A DNA stretch of 58,187 nucleotides from Candidatus Omnitrophota bacterium (GTDB taxonomy: Bacteria; Hinthialibacterota; Hinthialibacteria; Hinthialibacterales; Hinthialibacteraceae). This document shows, one piece after another, positions 1-8,805 of this stretch. The position numbers and the translations under genes were made by a program. The number at the start of each line of letters is the position of its first letter. The first letter of the stretch is position 1. The notes below the pieces were generated by a model. That model had not been told where the DNA came from and did no database searches. It was given only the letters and a program-made list of their open reading frames with translations. The DNA lies in assembly GCA_040755155.1 (NCBI GenBank), contig JBFMBP010000149.1:1-58187 (forward strand), given 5' to 3'.

Positions 1-956
1 TCGCCGAAGAGCCGTATGCGTTCTATCGCGGCGAGCAGGAGGACTTTTTCATCTTCATCACGCTGCTGAAACTGATGAAGAGCGACAATGCCGGAGCGAT
101 GGCGATGGATTCTGTCTATCGTCCGCTTGCGCCGTCCGCCAAGCATCCGCAAGCGCAAATGATCGCGCGGGCGCTCTGCTTGGCGAATGATGGCCTTTAC
201 GCCGAAGCGGTAAGCGCGCTGCAAGAGGCCGACGCCGAGTTGGCGCAGGGACGCGAGGCGCGGCAGGACAAGAGCCTGGACGAATACCGTAACGTCCCGC
301 TCTATCTTACGTCCGCACGGCTGGGAATGGGGGATACAGTCGTGGCGGGAGCCGATTTTACCGAATTTATGAAGCGCAACGCCGGCGACTGGAAATACAT
401 CTACCCCCGCGCCATGCGCGTCGTGCGCGACCTGGAAATGGATGTGCATCATGACCTACCCAAAGCGCAAGTCATCACCAAACAGCTGCTGGACAGCGAC
501 ATGATTACGAACGAAGAGATCAAAGCGCAATTTTCCGCCGACGATATCGCCGGACTCTACGACTTACATCAACAAAGTATGGCTTGGGGCGTCGATCTGG
601 ACGGCTCGGCGAAAATCTGCAAGTTCGTCATGGACAATTATTATCCTCAGACCTTAGCGGGCGCCGATTGCGCGATGAACTGGGCGAGATACATCTCCGG
701 CGTTGAAAAGAGAGTGGATGAAGCGGAACAAATATTGTTGGGAATCCTCGAAAAATCCCCATTCTCAGAAATAAGACCTTGGACGTACTTCAGCTTAGCG
801 GAGATTGCGGTTTACAAAAAGCAGCCCTACGCCGCGCTCAACTATATTTCCGAAGTCCTGAACCTAATCACGAAAGACGCCAAAGGCGCAGTAGTCCGCG
901 TCCGCGAAGTTTCGCTGGAATTAAGAGACAAAATCCTCAACTCCGAAGCGTACTAA
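1..956 (+). CDS. Helical-repeat (TPR-like) protein, 5' truncated by the window edge
   Basis: The reading frame is open from base 3, with no start codon before the window edge. The protein is paralogous to the complete 466-residue protein at 55093-56493: the two align to the stop with shared blocks such as DNYYPQTLAGA, CAMNWARYIS and EQILLGIL, and by eye well over half of the residues are identical. The first 47 bases match 55550-55596 with one mismatch, after which the DNA diverges. By analogy with the paralogue the missing part should hold a signal peptide and about 150 residues. The helical A/L/E-rich repeats look like degenerate TPR/Sel1-type repeats, so a scaffold or binding role is likely; no catalytic motif is visible. 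It ends 31 bases before the next gene and probably forms an operon with it. Function is unknown. Confidence 0.8.
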   Translation, partial: AEEPYAFYRGEQEDFFIFITLLKLMKSDNAGAMAMDSVYRPLAPSAKHPQAQMIARALCLANDGLYAEAVSALQEADAELAQGREARQDKSLDEYRNVPLYLTSARLGMGDTVVAGADFTEFMKRNAGDWKYIYPRAMRVVRDLEMDVHHDLPKAQVITKQLLDSDMITNEEIKAQFSADDIAGLYDLHQQSMAWGVDLDGSAKICKFVMDNYYPQTLAGADCAMNWARYISGVEKRVDEAEQILLGILEKSPFSEIRPWTYFSLAEIAVYKKQPYAALNYISEVLNLITKDAKGAVVRVREVSLELRDKILNSEAY

Positions 957-987
957 ACAAAAACCCCATTGAAAGGAGGAATCAATG

Positions 988-1602
988 ATGGCAAAATTAT
1001 CTAAAGACAAACGGGAAATGGTATCTTTTGTTTCCGTTGTGATAATGTTAGGAATAATGATTGTCTGGATGTTTATGATGCAGGTTGACGATAATCCCAA
1101 TATGTTGGCGTACGCGACGGGAGCGAATCCGACGCCGACAGTTACGCCTTTACCTACGCCAACATCTACGCCAAGGCCATTTAATTATTGCTGTCAAAAA
1201 GCTGTTGAAGATTTTAACTTTGATAACTCACATGGAGCATGGTACTATTGTGTATTTAATTCATCTGACTGCACAACTACTGGACAATGTGCTGAAGCAA
1301 AGTGGATTTTAAATCCAAATGCCCAAGCTCTTGCAGATCAAATATCTAAAGACTGGGATAAAAATGATGCATTAAGACATACAATTTGGTCATTAATGAT
1401 GACTGAAGCATTTAGTTCTTGTACTGCAAAGCAAATAGCCGATGCATATGAAGTGGATGAACCCAATGCTTGTAATGAAATGTACAAAGATCTATATAAT
1501 AATCAAGTGGGAAGAAGTCTTGCTAATCAACCTGGTACAATAGAAGAGAGGGTAAGGAATGCACTAAGTAGTGGTTTAATACATACAGTTGAAGGTTGTT
1601 AA
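988..1602 (+). CDS. Membrane-anchored protein with Pro/Thr linker and DUF6973-like C-terminal domain
   Basis: About 204 residues. A basic N-terminus (MAKLSKDKRE) is followed by one hydrophobic segment (about residues 11-33), a short spacer ending ATGANPTPT, a Pro/Thr linker, and a Cys-containing C-terminal domain. The N-terminus is nearly the same as that of the protein at 56526 (MSKLSKEKRE, then VSFV, then DNP and ATGGNPTPT), but everything after the linker differs. The C-terminal domain contains DALRH, then DLYNNQVGR, a pattern I associate with DUF6973 (function unknown). ATG occurs at 985 and 988. The second is preferred because AGGAGG at 975-980 is then 7 bases away and the alignment with the paralogue fits. 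Base composition becomes AT-rich after the linker. Likely topology: anchored in the inner membrane with the domain outside. The domain assignment is from memory of the motif and is moderate. Confidence 0.75.
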   Translation: MAKLSKDKREMVSFVSVVIMLGIMIVWMFMMQVDDNPNMLAYATGANPTPTVTPLPTPTSTPRPFNYCCQKAVEDFNFDNSHGAWYYCVFNSSDCTTTGQCAEAKWILNPNAQALADQISKDWDKNDALRHTIWSLMMTEAFSSCTAKQIADAYEVDEPNACNEMYKDLYNNQVGRSLANQPGTIEERVRNALSSGLIHTVEGC

Positions 1603-1635
1603 TATAATTTAAATATGTGAAAGGAAAACATAACC

Positions 1636-2388
1636 ATGAATAAAAAATATTCGAAAATTTTATATTATCTTTTTGTTATAATTACAATACCGATAAACAC
1701 TTTTACGAAAAATAATATGGATCAAATAAGTAAAATTGTTTATCTTGGTGATATTATTCCACCATTTTCATGGATATCCAAAGAAGATTATGAAATAATT
1801 AAGGAATTATATATTGGTATGAATCACGATAAATTTGTCAGTATTACGAAAAATATTCATAATTTAAGGAGTAAATATCATCGCATATCTTTTGATGCTG
1901 AATTACCACCTGAAATATACATAAAGAAGTATGACAATATTACTGATTCGCCAAGTATAAATTTAGTTTTCAGAATTGATGATAATTACATTATGAATGG
2001 CATAGATTTTTATTATAAGGACTTATATTCTTCAAAAATAAACGCATCTCGCAGTAACATAGTACATTCAATACATTTACTTTTAAAAAATTTAGGAGAA
2101 CCTACGAAATATTTCCATACAATTCTTAATCCAGAACATAGAAACATAAGAGAGTCATTGGTAGTTATGGAATGGGATGTTAATGCGTTGGTTAAATTAG
2201 TATATTCATTTTCTCCAATAGAAGATTTACAAGGTAATCCATTATTAATTAATATTCAAGTATCTCCTATTGAGAAAGAATATATTTCAACGAAAATGCA
2301 TAAAAATATTATTAATGGTAAAGACACTCCTTATAAAACGTATATTGAGGAAGCAAGAAAATTAGTCAAAGAAAGTAATAAGCAGTGA
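1636..2388 (+). CDS. AT-rich secreted or membrane-anchored hypothetical protein
   Basis: 250 residues. The N-terminus MNKKYSKILYYLFVIITIPI looks like a signal peptide or a single membrane anchor, and the rest is soluble and rich in I, N, K and Y. AAAGGA lies about 9 bases before the ATG. I do not recognise the family. The gene is strongly AT-rich compared with the Bat and chaperone genes that follow, with codon use to match, suggesting a foreign or fast-evolving origin. It follows the variable anchored protein by 33 bases and is probably its operon partner. The right-hand cassette also has a third gene in the same position, starting MKKIQKSIIFI (58154). A partner, chaperone or immunity-type role for the upstream variable domain is possible but unsupported by motifs. 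Confidence 0.7.
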   Translation: MNKKYSKILYYLFVIITIPINTFTKNNMDQISKIVYLGDIIPPFSWISKEDYEIIKELYIGMNHDKFVSITKNIHNLRSKYHRISFDAELPPEIYIKKYDNITDSPSINLVFRIDDNYIMNGIDFYYKDLYSSKINASRSNIVHSIHLLLKNLGEPTKYFHTILNPEHRNIRESLVVMEWDVNALVKLVYSFSPIEDLQGNPLLINIQVSPIEKEYISTKMHKNIINGKDTPYKTYIEEARKLVKESNKQ

Positions 2389-2498
2389 AATATTTCATAT
2401 AGATAATTTGAATTCATATATCAATTTAATGAGCTGAGCGGGCAACAATGGTAAGTTTTTTTTGCCCTTGAGATTTCCCCATTCAAAGTCGAGATGCT

Positions 2499-3851
2499 CT
2501 AGGGCGTGTTGTCATTCGGCGAAATGCTTTCTGCCCCTCCATCGGGAGACGCCGCGCTCTTCGGAACGATCGAACCTCGTCCTTGATTGGGACCGATGGC
2601 AAGCGATATCTCCGTCGTCTGGCCGGGAACGACGGCAATACAGAAATCGTGCACCCGCGATTCGTCGTTGTTGATGAACTTCGCGATGTAAACGCCTTCG
2701 CGGATGGCGGGTATCGTAAGGTCTTTCTTATGCCCGTTGAGGGTAAAGTTATTGACGACGGCTTTGGATGGCTTTAATTCGACGCCGCCGTACCCCCGCT
2801 GGTAAAAACGAGCTTCCGCAAGATAGGAAGAATAGACAATCAGCATGGACGCCGACGCCGCAACGGCTAGCGCTGTCCACCGGAACGAGGAGTCGAGAAA
2901 GACAGGAAGGTACGTTAACAATAAGAGCAGGCAAGGCGCCGCCTCGATGGCGAACAAATCCCAATCCTGCCCCATTCCCAAATTTGGATGCCAGACTAAA
3001 GTAAAAACCGTGAAGCAAAGCGTATACGCCAGAAGAAAAAGGCGTGCGGGTTGGCGCAGGCTGGAAAAACCAAACGCGGCGATCGACCAGAAAATCGCCG
3101 GCCAAAAAATCCACGACCGCATGATCCAGGCATAGAGAATATCGGCGAGATGCCCCCATTCGAACATTCCATAAAATTGCGCTCCGTCCGGCTCCAAAAC
3201 CAGGGGAACGAAATTACTCTGCGGCGATAAGCCCAGCACGGTGATTTTCAACAGAGAATCGAAGCGTTTCACGATATAAGCGATTAGCGTAGGAATTTGT
3301 CCCCGCATCAAGGGGCCGAAATCCCTCGGTTGTCCCTTGAGCCAGGGGAGAATCAGCAAGGAAGGCAGCGCGAACAAGATGCCCAAGTGCATCCACAAGG
3401 CGGCGGAAAAAGCCAGCGAAGCGTGAAGCATGGAAAACCGCCCCCGCAGATATCCTACGCCCGCATATCCATAATAGAACAGCGTCATGAGAAAAAGAGT
3501 GTAATACTCCGTATGCCCATTGCAAAACAAAGCCAGGCCGGAGGAAAAGAATAGCAGCAGCGTCCATAGCGGATCGGCGCTGACGAAAAAGAGGCTGAAT
3601 TTCAACAAGACGTATACCGATATCGCTCCGGCGGCGCTGGAAACGAGATTCATCACGCTCAATCCGTCCCATCCCCAAGGAAAAAGCAGCTGGTAGACGA
3701 GTTTAAAAACGGCCTGGGACGCCAATTCGGTCTGCACCAGCCAAACCGCCGGTTCCCGGCTCTCGATCATCCGGCTCAATTGATCACCGTCGCCGGAATA
3801 ATATTGGGAGCGATAGACCCAAAAAAACAAGAAGAAAACGGCGCCCGTCAT
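2499..3851 (-). CDS. Polytopic membrane protein, GT-C glycosyltransferase-like
   Basis: About 450 residues with roughly ten hydrophobic segments, followed by a soluble C-terminal stretch of about 100 residues. The motif GDGDQLSRMIESRE in the first extracytoplasmic loop resembles the acidic loop of GT-C transferases, and HPNLGMGQDWDLF is a motif of uncharacterised bacterial membrane proteins. The frame stays open upstream to 4046, but the ATG at 3851 is chosen because a strong intrinsic terminator for groEL (3863-3898) lies just before it and the upstream codons overlap groEL. The Shine-Dalgarno sequence is poor, so the start is uncertain. A lipid-linked sugar transferase acting at the inner membrane is the inference; no specific substrate can be given. 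Confidence 0.65.
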   Translation of the reverse strand: MTGAVFFLFFWVYRSQYYSGDGDQLSRMIESREPAVWLVQTELASQAVFKLVYQLLFPWGWDGLSVMNLVSSAAGAISVYVLLKFSLFFVSADPLWTLLLFFSSGLALFCNGHTEYYTLFLMTLFYYGYAGVGYLRGRFSMLHASLAFSAALWMHLGILFALPSLLILPWLKGQPRDFGPLMRGQIPTLIAYIVKRFDSLLKITVLGLSPQSNFVPLVLEPDGAQFYGMFEWGHLADILYAWIMRSWIFWPAIFWSIAAFGFSSLRQPARLFLLAYTLCFTVFTLVWHPNLGMGQDWDLFAIEAAPCLLLLLTYLPVFLDSSFRWTALAVAASASMLIVYSSYLAEARFYQRGYGGVELKPSKAVVNNFTLNGHKKDLTIPAIREGVYIAKFINNDESRVHDFCIAVVPGQTTEISLAIGPNQGRGSIVPKSAASPDGGAESISPNDNTP

Positions 3852-3862
3852 AACAGGATGGC

Positions 3863-3898
3863 GGGAAATAAAGCAGCCCGTGGAACTCCACGGGCTGC
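3863..3898 (-). terminator. Intrinsic terminator after groEL
   Basis: Perfect 12-bp inverted repeat: GCAGCCCGTGGA at 3873-3884 and its complement at 3887-3898. On the minus strand it is followed by TTTATTT. It sits 48 bases after the groEL stop and just before the chosen start of the next gene, so it should separate the two transcripts. Confidence 0.8.
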
Positions 3899-3945
3899 CA
3901 GGGGCTTGCTCGAATGATTTCGTCTCGGAGCAAGAAGAAAGGATA

Positions 3946-5559
3946 TTAATGGGCATGGCTTGCAGCGCCTTCGGCTTCTTTATCCTTCGGAAGTTCATAG
4001 ACGATGGATTCGGTGGTGAGAAGCAGGCCCGCGATGCTGGCCGCATTCTGCAGAGCCGTCCGCACCACCTTGGCGGGATCGATGATTCCCGCCGCGGACA
4101 AATCTTCCATTTCGCCAGTTAGGGCGTTGTAGCCGACGGCGCCTTTTTCCTTCAGGATTTTCTGAACGATCACTTTCCCTTCGGCGCCGGCGTTCTGAGC
4201 GATATTCCTCGCCGGTTCCTGCAGCGCGTCCTTCAGAATTTGCCCGCCCACCGCTTCGTCGCCGGTCAACTTGAGTTTATCGATGGCCGAAGAAGCCCGC
4301 AACAGCGCCACGCCGCCGCCGGGGACGATGCCTTCTTCGATCGCGGCGCGGGTGGCGTGCAAAGCGTCTTCCACGCGGGCTTTGATTTCCTTCATCTGCG
4401 TTTCCGTCGCCGCCCCGACGCGGATGACGGCGATTCCGCCCGCCATCTTCGCCAGGCGTTCCTGGTATTTCTCGCGGTCGTAGTCGGAAGTGGTCTCGAT
4501 GATCATCGTCCGCAACTGATCCATGCGGTTCTTGATTTCTTTGGGTTTGCCCATCCCCTCGATGATCGTGGCGTGATCTTTGTCGATGACGACTTTCTTG
4601 GCTTCGCCAAGATCTTTGAGCGAAAGACTCTCCAACTTGATGCCCAATTCTTCCGATACCACTTGGCCGCCGGTGAAGACGCCGATATCGATCAACATGG
4701 CCTTGCGCCGATCGCCGAAGCCGGGCGCCTTGATGGCGGCGACGTTCAACATGCCCCGAATGCGGTTGACGACGAGGGTGGCCAACGCTTCGCCTTCTAC
4801 ATCCTCCGCGATGATGAGCAGGGACCGGCCGCTCTGCGCCACGCGCTCCAACAGGGGAAGAAGATCGTTCATCGAGGAGAGTTTCTTCTCGTGCAGCAGA
4901 ATCAGCGGATTTTCCAGTATGCACTCCATCCGCTCCGCATCGGTGACGAAATAGGGAGAAAGATAGCCCCGGTCGAACTGCATTCCTTCCACGACAGCCA
5001 GTTCCATCTCGATGCTTTTGCCTTCTTCGACGGTGATGACGCCGTCCTGGCCCACTTTTTCCATCGCATCCGCGATGAGATCGCCGATTTTATCCTCGTT
5101 GTTGGCGGAGATGGAGGCGACTTGGGAGACTTCATGTTTATCCTTCACGCGCTTGGCGGAAGAAAGAACTTTATCCACAACGGCTTCGACGGATTGATCG
5201 ATGCCCCGCTTCAAAGCCATGGGATGATGTCCGGCGGAAACCATGCGCAGTCCGTTGCGGTAAATCGCCTCGGCGAGCACCGTCGCCGTCGTGGTGCCGT
5301 CACCCGCGATGTCGCTCGTCTTGGAAGCGACTTCCCGCACCAGCCGCGCGCCCATGTTCGCCAACGGGCATTCCAATTCGATCTCCTTGGCCACGGTAAC
5401 GCCGTCTTTCGTCACAGTGGGCGAACCGAACTTTTTTTCGATGACGACGTTGCGGCCTTTAGGACCCAGAGTCGCTTTGACGGCCTGCGCCAATGTTTCT
5501 ATTCCCTTGAGAAGGGCCAGCCGAGCCTCTCCTTCATATATGATGCCTTTTGCTGCCAT
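3946..5559 (-). CDS. groEL: Chaperonin GroEL (Hsp60)
   Basis: 537 residues, full length for the family. ATP-driven protein folding chamber in the cytoplasm. Diagnostic segments are [29 protein letters not shown] (nucleotide-binding Asp), [20 protein letters not shown] (catalytic Asp) and the C-terminal equatorial domain. Unlike E. coli GroEL it lacks a Gly-Gly-Met tail and ends EGAASHAH. There is no groES beside it: the upstream neighbour is batE, with 280 bases between. I see no CIRCE inverted repeat upstream. GGAG lies about 11 bases before the ATG. Standing alone downstream of the Bat cluster it may be a second, specialised GroEL paralogue, with the main groESL elsewhere; that is inference. 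Confidence 0.97.
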   Translation of the reverse strand: MAAKGIIYEGEARLALLKGIETLAQAVKATLGPKGRNVVIEKKFGSPTVTKDGVTVAKEIELECPLANMGARLVREVASKTSDIAGDGTTTATVLAEAIYRNGLRMVSAGHHPMALKRGIDQSVEAVVDKVLSSAKRVKDKHEVSQVASISANNEDKIGDLIADAMEKVGQDGVITVEEGKSIEMELAVVEGMQFDRGYLSPYFVTDAERMECILENPLILLHEKKLSSMNDLLPLLERVAQSGRSLLIIAEDVEGEALATLVVNRIRGMLNVAAIKAPGFGDRRKAMLIDIGVFTGGQVVSEELGIKLESLSLKDLGEAKKVVIDKDHATIIEGMGKPKEIKNRMDQLRTMIIETTSDYDREKYQERLAKMAGGIAVIRVGAATETQMKEIKARVEDALHATRAAIEEGIVPGGGVALLRASSAIDKLKLTGDEAVGGQILKDALQEPARNIAQNAGAEGKVIVQKILKEKGAVGYNALTGEMEDLSAAGIIDPAKVVRTALQNAASIAGLLLTTESIVYELPKDKEAEGAASHAH

Positions 5560-5598
5560 ATCCGTTTGGCTCCTTTATAAAGATATAATGAATAACTG

Positions 5599-5752
5599 CG
5601 TAGGGCGTGCTTAAAGCGAAGCGCAGCCCGCCATTTTCTTGACTTATGATTCCCTCGCCCTCTGGGAGAGGGTTAGGGTGAGGGTATTATAAGTTTAATA
5701 TTATCAACCCTCACCTAACCTCTCCCATCTTGGGAGAGGGATTTTAAAAGCG
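5599..5752. repeat. Intergenic palindromes upstream of groEL
   Basis: The 280-base gap between batE and groEL holds a copy of the short palindrome built on TAGGGYGGGCT...AAGCGAAGCG (5599-5633). It also holds a roughly 100-bp inverted repeat (5651-5750) whose two arms carry CCCTCRCC and CTCTCCCA...TGGGAGAGGG. The same families recur at several other places in the window. No gene is seen in this gap. Confidence 0.7.
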
Positions 5753-5839
5753 ACAAATTCAAATATGATAGGTATCAAATATCCCAACAAAAAACATATA
5801 AATTAATCAAAGGCGCCGCGAACCGCCAAAAGCGATTCT

Positions 5840-6694
5840 CTATATTGTTTCTATCGCCTCTTTGAGCAGCCAGCCGTTGAAAGCGGAATTTCCCGGCAGC
5901 GATATGCGCGCCCAACCGCCTTGCTCCCGCAGTACGTCGACTTTCGTTCCTTCATGCAGCGTAAACGCCGTCTTCATATCTGCGTTCGGACCCGTTTTAA
6001 TGTCGACGGCTTGCGCCATCACGATCGCTTCAGCAGACCGTTCGTAATCGTAAATTTTCCAACTCGCAGACAAAGAAAGTAGTATAAACGCAATACCCAA
6101 CGTCCAGCAAGGGATTCGAAGCCAGCCTCGCGCCGTTTCCGTCCGCACTTGCCAAAGCAGAAGGAGGGAGAGCGTCCATAACCAGAAGGCGGCCAAAGCG
6201 CAGAGAAGGCTTTCCCTCATATTCAAGTAATGATGGATGCTGCGCAGCATATCCACGGTTCCGCCATACTTCGCCTGTTGAAATTCCTCATCGGCGAGCT
6301 GGTTGCGCGCATAGACGTAATTCACAAACAAATCGCGATGGCGGGGCAGCAGCCGCAACGCCCGTTCGTACCATAGAATAGCGTCGCCGAGACGGCCCAA
6401 GCGAAAATGCGTATTTCCCAAATTGTAATAAAGATATCCGTTGCGAACGCCCAATCCCAACAAATATAAATACCCATCCAACGCCTTAATCAACTCCCCC
6501 TGGGTATAATGTTCATTGGCCTGCGACAGCACTCCGTTGAGGTCCAGTCCCGTATTGTATCCTTCCGGAAGCGCCGGAGCCGCCCCCTCGCCCCGGCACA
6601 GCGAGGGAGAGACGAAGGACAACATCATAAGCATTCCAAGAATTGCTCGGCGCCGCCGAGGCATTTTATTTTCTTTTATCATTCGTTGCGCCAT
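5840..6694 (-). CDS. batE: BatE-type protein: TPR, two membrane segments, SH3-like domain
   Basis: 284 residues. N-terminal signal peptide (LGMLMMLSFVSPSLCRG), TPRs at about residues 50-125 (YYNLGNTHFRLGRLGDAILWYERAL), two hydrophobic segments at about 160-215, and a C-terminal bacterial SH3-like domain (VDIKTGPNAD...GWARISLP...GWLLKEAIE). This order is that of BatE, the last member of the Bacteroides aerotolerance operon, and it follows batA, batB, batC and batD here. It presumably works with the other Bat proteins at the inner membrane. A 200-bp repeated element lies between batD and this gene. The ATG at 6694 has AGGGAAG close before it; ATGs at 6682 and 6664 are alternatives. Confidence 0.85.
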   Translation of the reverse strand: MAQRMIKENKMPRRRRAILGMLMMLSFVSPSLCRGEGAAPALPEGYNTGLDLNGVLSQANEHYTQGELIKALDGYLYLLGLGVRNGYLYYNLGNTHFRLGRLGDAILWYERALRLLPRHRDLFVNYVYARNQLADEEFQQAKYGGTVDMLRSIHHYLNMRESLLCALAAFWLWTLSLLLLWQVRTETARGWLRIPCWTLGIAFILLSLSASWKIYDYERSAEAIVMAQAVDIKTGPNADMKTAFTLHEGTKVDVLREQGGWARISLPGNSAFNGWLLKEAIETI

Positions 6695-6725
6695 TCTTCC
6701 CTGTATAATGCTTTACGCGAATTCA

Positions 6726-6935
6726 AGCCTAATCCCGCCGTTGAAACGGCGGGCTATTACCGTTTGCCCCTTTAAAGGGGCATTTGGCAATAGCCCAGCC
6801 TTTTAAGGCTGGGAGAAGAAATTTCGCGGCTTTCGATTCTTTTCGCGTTTCGATAGAGCAATAATTATGGAAGCCTCAACGTCTCTTTTGAAAGATATTT
6901 CCAATGGCCTGAAAGTATTTGTTGCGTACCATGAG
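6726..6935 (+). repeat. 200-bp multi-hairpin repeat element, copy 1
   Basis: Three hairpins in series: CCCGCCG/CGGCGGG (6734-6753), GCCCCTTTAAAGGGGC (6766-6781) and CCCAGCCTTTTAAGGCTGGG (6794-6813). They are followed by about 120 bases of conserved sequence encoding, in one frame, M(E/K)ASxSLLxDISNGLKVF. A second copy lies at 18533-18730 in the same orientation, also inside the Bat cluster. The conserved tail beyond the hairpins makes it more than a simple REP; it may be a non-autonomous mobile element. Whether the short frame is translated is unknown. Confidence 0.75.
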
Positions 6936-6970
6936 TTGAGAATATTAAGTACTCACTTTCCGGATGAACC

Positions 6971-8791
6971 TCATCTCTGCTTCATCATCTCGCTTAAAAT
7001 CCGTTCGGTTTTGAAAAAGTCCGATTGCATCCGCCCGGAATCCCGAGCGGCGCCGGAAAAGCGCGCGGCGTCCAACTCTTCTAACGCTAGAATCACCCGC
7101 CCGGCGCAATCTTCCTCCACGCCGCGTCCGCAAAGCGTTTGCTTGATCTCCAGGCTTGTCATCCCGGCGCTGGAGAAATTCCAGCGGTGGGAAATATAGT
7201 CCGTAATCGCTTTTCCCAGATGAGAATAAAGGCGCTCCGGATCGCCGCCCGACAGCGCTTTCCGCGCATCCGCCAGCAGTTTTCTCGCCAGGCGCGGCGC
7301 TTTTTTGCTTTTGACGACGTCGGGATTGCCTTCGAGATACCGCCGGCGATTCTTTCTATAATGTCCCAGCGCCAGCAGTAAAATGGGAAGGATAAGCGCC
7401 ATCCAGAATTTCCGCCTGCGGTAGATGGGCATATAAACGATGGAAAGCGCCAAGGGCGAGGTTTCGATGTATCGAAAATCGTCGCCGACGCGGTTGATGA
7501 TCCGCCGGTCGTTCAAGAATCCCCCGCCCCGCTGTCCGCTCACAGCCTGGATGTTCAAATCGATAGGCTGGGTTTGGAGGACGAAATATTGCTTTTTGGC
7601 GGGATCGAAATAGGCGAAGCGTATGGGATCGATATGGTTCGCGTTCGCATCTCGGGGCATGAGAACATAGGTATATTCCACTCTTCCGCTCGCCCCGTCT
7701 TTCGTTACGCGGATATCTTCTTTTTTCGTGGAAGGAAATTCGTCGAATTTCGTCAGGTCCGGCAGTACGGGCGACGGCGCGTTGCGGATGTTTCCCATTC
7801 CTTCCAAGGCGACTTTCAAGGTAACGGTGTCCCCGGCGCGGATGTCCGTATTCTCCGCGCGTCCCGTCAGTTTGAACGTCCCCACGGCGCCTTGAAAGAT
7901 ATCCGGCTTGCCTTCTTCCGGCAGAGGAATCGCCTTGATCTTCACTTCTCCGGAAGCGACGGAGACTCGCTGCGTCCTGCCGAAGGGAAATCCGAAGACG
8001 TCGCTCCTCTCCGGAACCTGGCAGATTAACGACAACGGCTCGATACTCTGTTCGCCGGGCTTCAGCGGATAAAGGATATAGACGATCAGGGGCAGGCGAT
8101 CGGCGATAGTATTGTTGGCCAGCCGCAATCGTTGGATGTTGCGGTCCTGGCCGTAGTCGAAGATTTCCGTCCAAAAACCTTGAAACTGGCCGCGCCGGTC
8201 TTCCAATTTCTCGGCGCGAATGTTCCGGTTGGAAGGAAAATAAGCGTCGTAAGAAAGAATGATTTCCTCGCCCACATAGGCTTCCTTTTTCGAGCATTCC
8301 GCCGTAATGAAGATGCCGTAAGGATTCGTTTGAGGAGCGGAAGCCGCGCCGGGCTGCTGCGTTGGCGTCGGCGCGCCGGGCGCCAGCACCGTCAGGATCA
8401 GCGGCTGCGCGCCGCCGCCTGCGCCTGCCGATTGAACGTTGGCGATGGAATATTTCCCTTCCGCCAGCGCGATCACTTCGTATTCCCACTCCAAAGAACG
8501 GGAGGAAGTCATCTGTCCGTTAATCCAGGAAAAACTGCTTTCGTTTTTTGTTTGTCCCAGATAATTGATGCTCAAGCCATTGATTTGAGAAAATTGCGGC
8601 GGATTGAGTTCCTCTCCAGCGTTGGAATTGGCGCTGACGGTCAGCCGCGTCGTCTCGCCCGCGCGGATGACGTTCTTTTCCAAGCTCGCCGTATAGGTCG
8701 CCGCCGCCTGGCTCAACGGCGCGCTCAGCGCCAGCCAGAGTACGATTCCCAGCAAGCCGCCGTAAAATTTCCTGCGGGACGACGCCTTCAC
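6971..8791 (-). CDS. batD: BatD, oxygen-tolerance membrane protein
   Basis: About 606 residues. Signal peptide, then BatD Ig-like repeats beginning YTASLEKNVIRAGETTRLTVSANS, further immunoglobulin-like modules to about residue 435, one membrane segment (about 455-475), and a cytoplasmic helical tail. Typical BatD layout. The frame is open to a TTG at 8812, but the GTG at 8791 is preferred: AGGGGGGAG lies 6 bases before it and it leaves a compact signal peptide (KASSRRKFYGG then a hydrophobic core). It starts 14 bases after the batC stop, so the two are coupled. BatD is thought to display its Ig-like domains in the periplasm as part of the Bat complex. Confidence 0.9.
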   Translation of the reverse strand: MKASSRRKFYGGLLGIVLWLALSAPLSQAAATYTASLEKNVIRAGETTRLTVSANSNAGEELNPPQFSQINGLSINYLGQTKNESSFSWINGQMTSSRSLEWEYEVIALAEGKYSIANVQSAGAGGGAQPLILTVLAPGAPTPTQQPGAASAPQTNPYGIFITAECSKKEAYVGEEIILSYDAYFPSNRNIRAEKLEDRRGQFQGFWTEIFDYGQDRNIQRLRLANNTIADRLPLIVYILYPLKPGEQSIEPLSLICQVPERSDVFGFPFGRTQRVSVASGEVKIKAIPLPEEGKPDIFQGAVGTFKLTGRAENTDIRAGDTVTLKVALEGMGNIRNAPSPVLPDLTKFDEFPSTKKEDIRVTKDGASGRVEYTYVLMPRDANANHIDPIRFAYFDPAKKQYFVLQTQPIDLNIQAVSGQRGGGFLNDRRIINRVGDDFRYIETSPLALSIVYMPIYRRRKFWMALILPILLLALGHYRKNRRRYLEGNPDVVKSKKAPRLARKLLADARKALSGGDPERLYSHLGKAITDYISHRWNFSSAGMTSLEIKQTLCGRGVEEDCAGRVILALEELDAARFSGAARDSGRMQSDFFKTERILSEMMKQR

Positions 8792-8805
8792 AATCCGCTC
8801 CCCCC

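Noticed and set aside
4240-5580. Long open frame of 446 codons antisense to groEL
   Set aside because: It lies wholly opposite groEL, its composition follows the codon pattern of groEL read backwards, and it shows no family motif.
5560-5650. CIRCE operator upstream of groEL or dnaK
   Set aside because: I looked for TTAGCACTC with its inverted repeat upstream of both genes and did not find it.
6867-7199. 110-codon frame starting in the 200-bp repeat and running into the end of batD
   Set aside because: Only the first 20 or so codons are shared with the second copy; the rest is antisense to batD.
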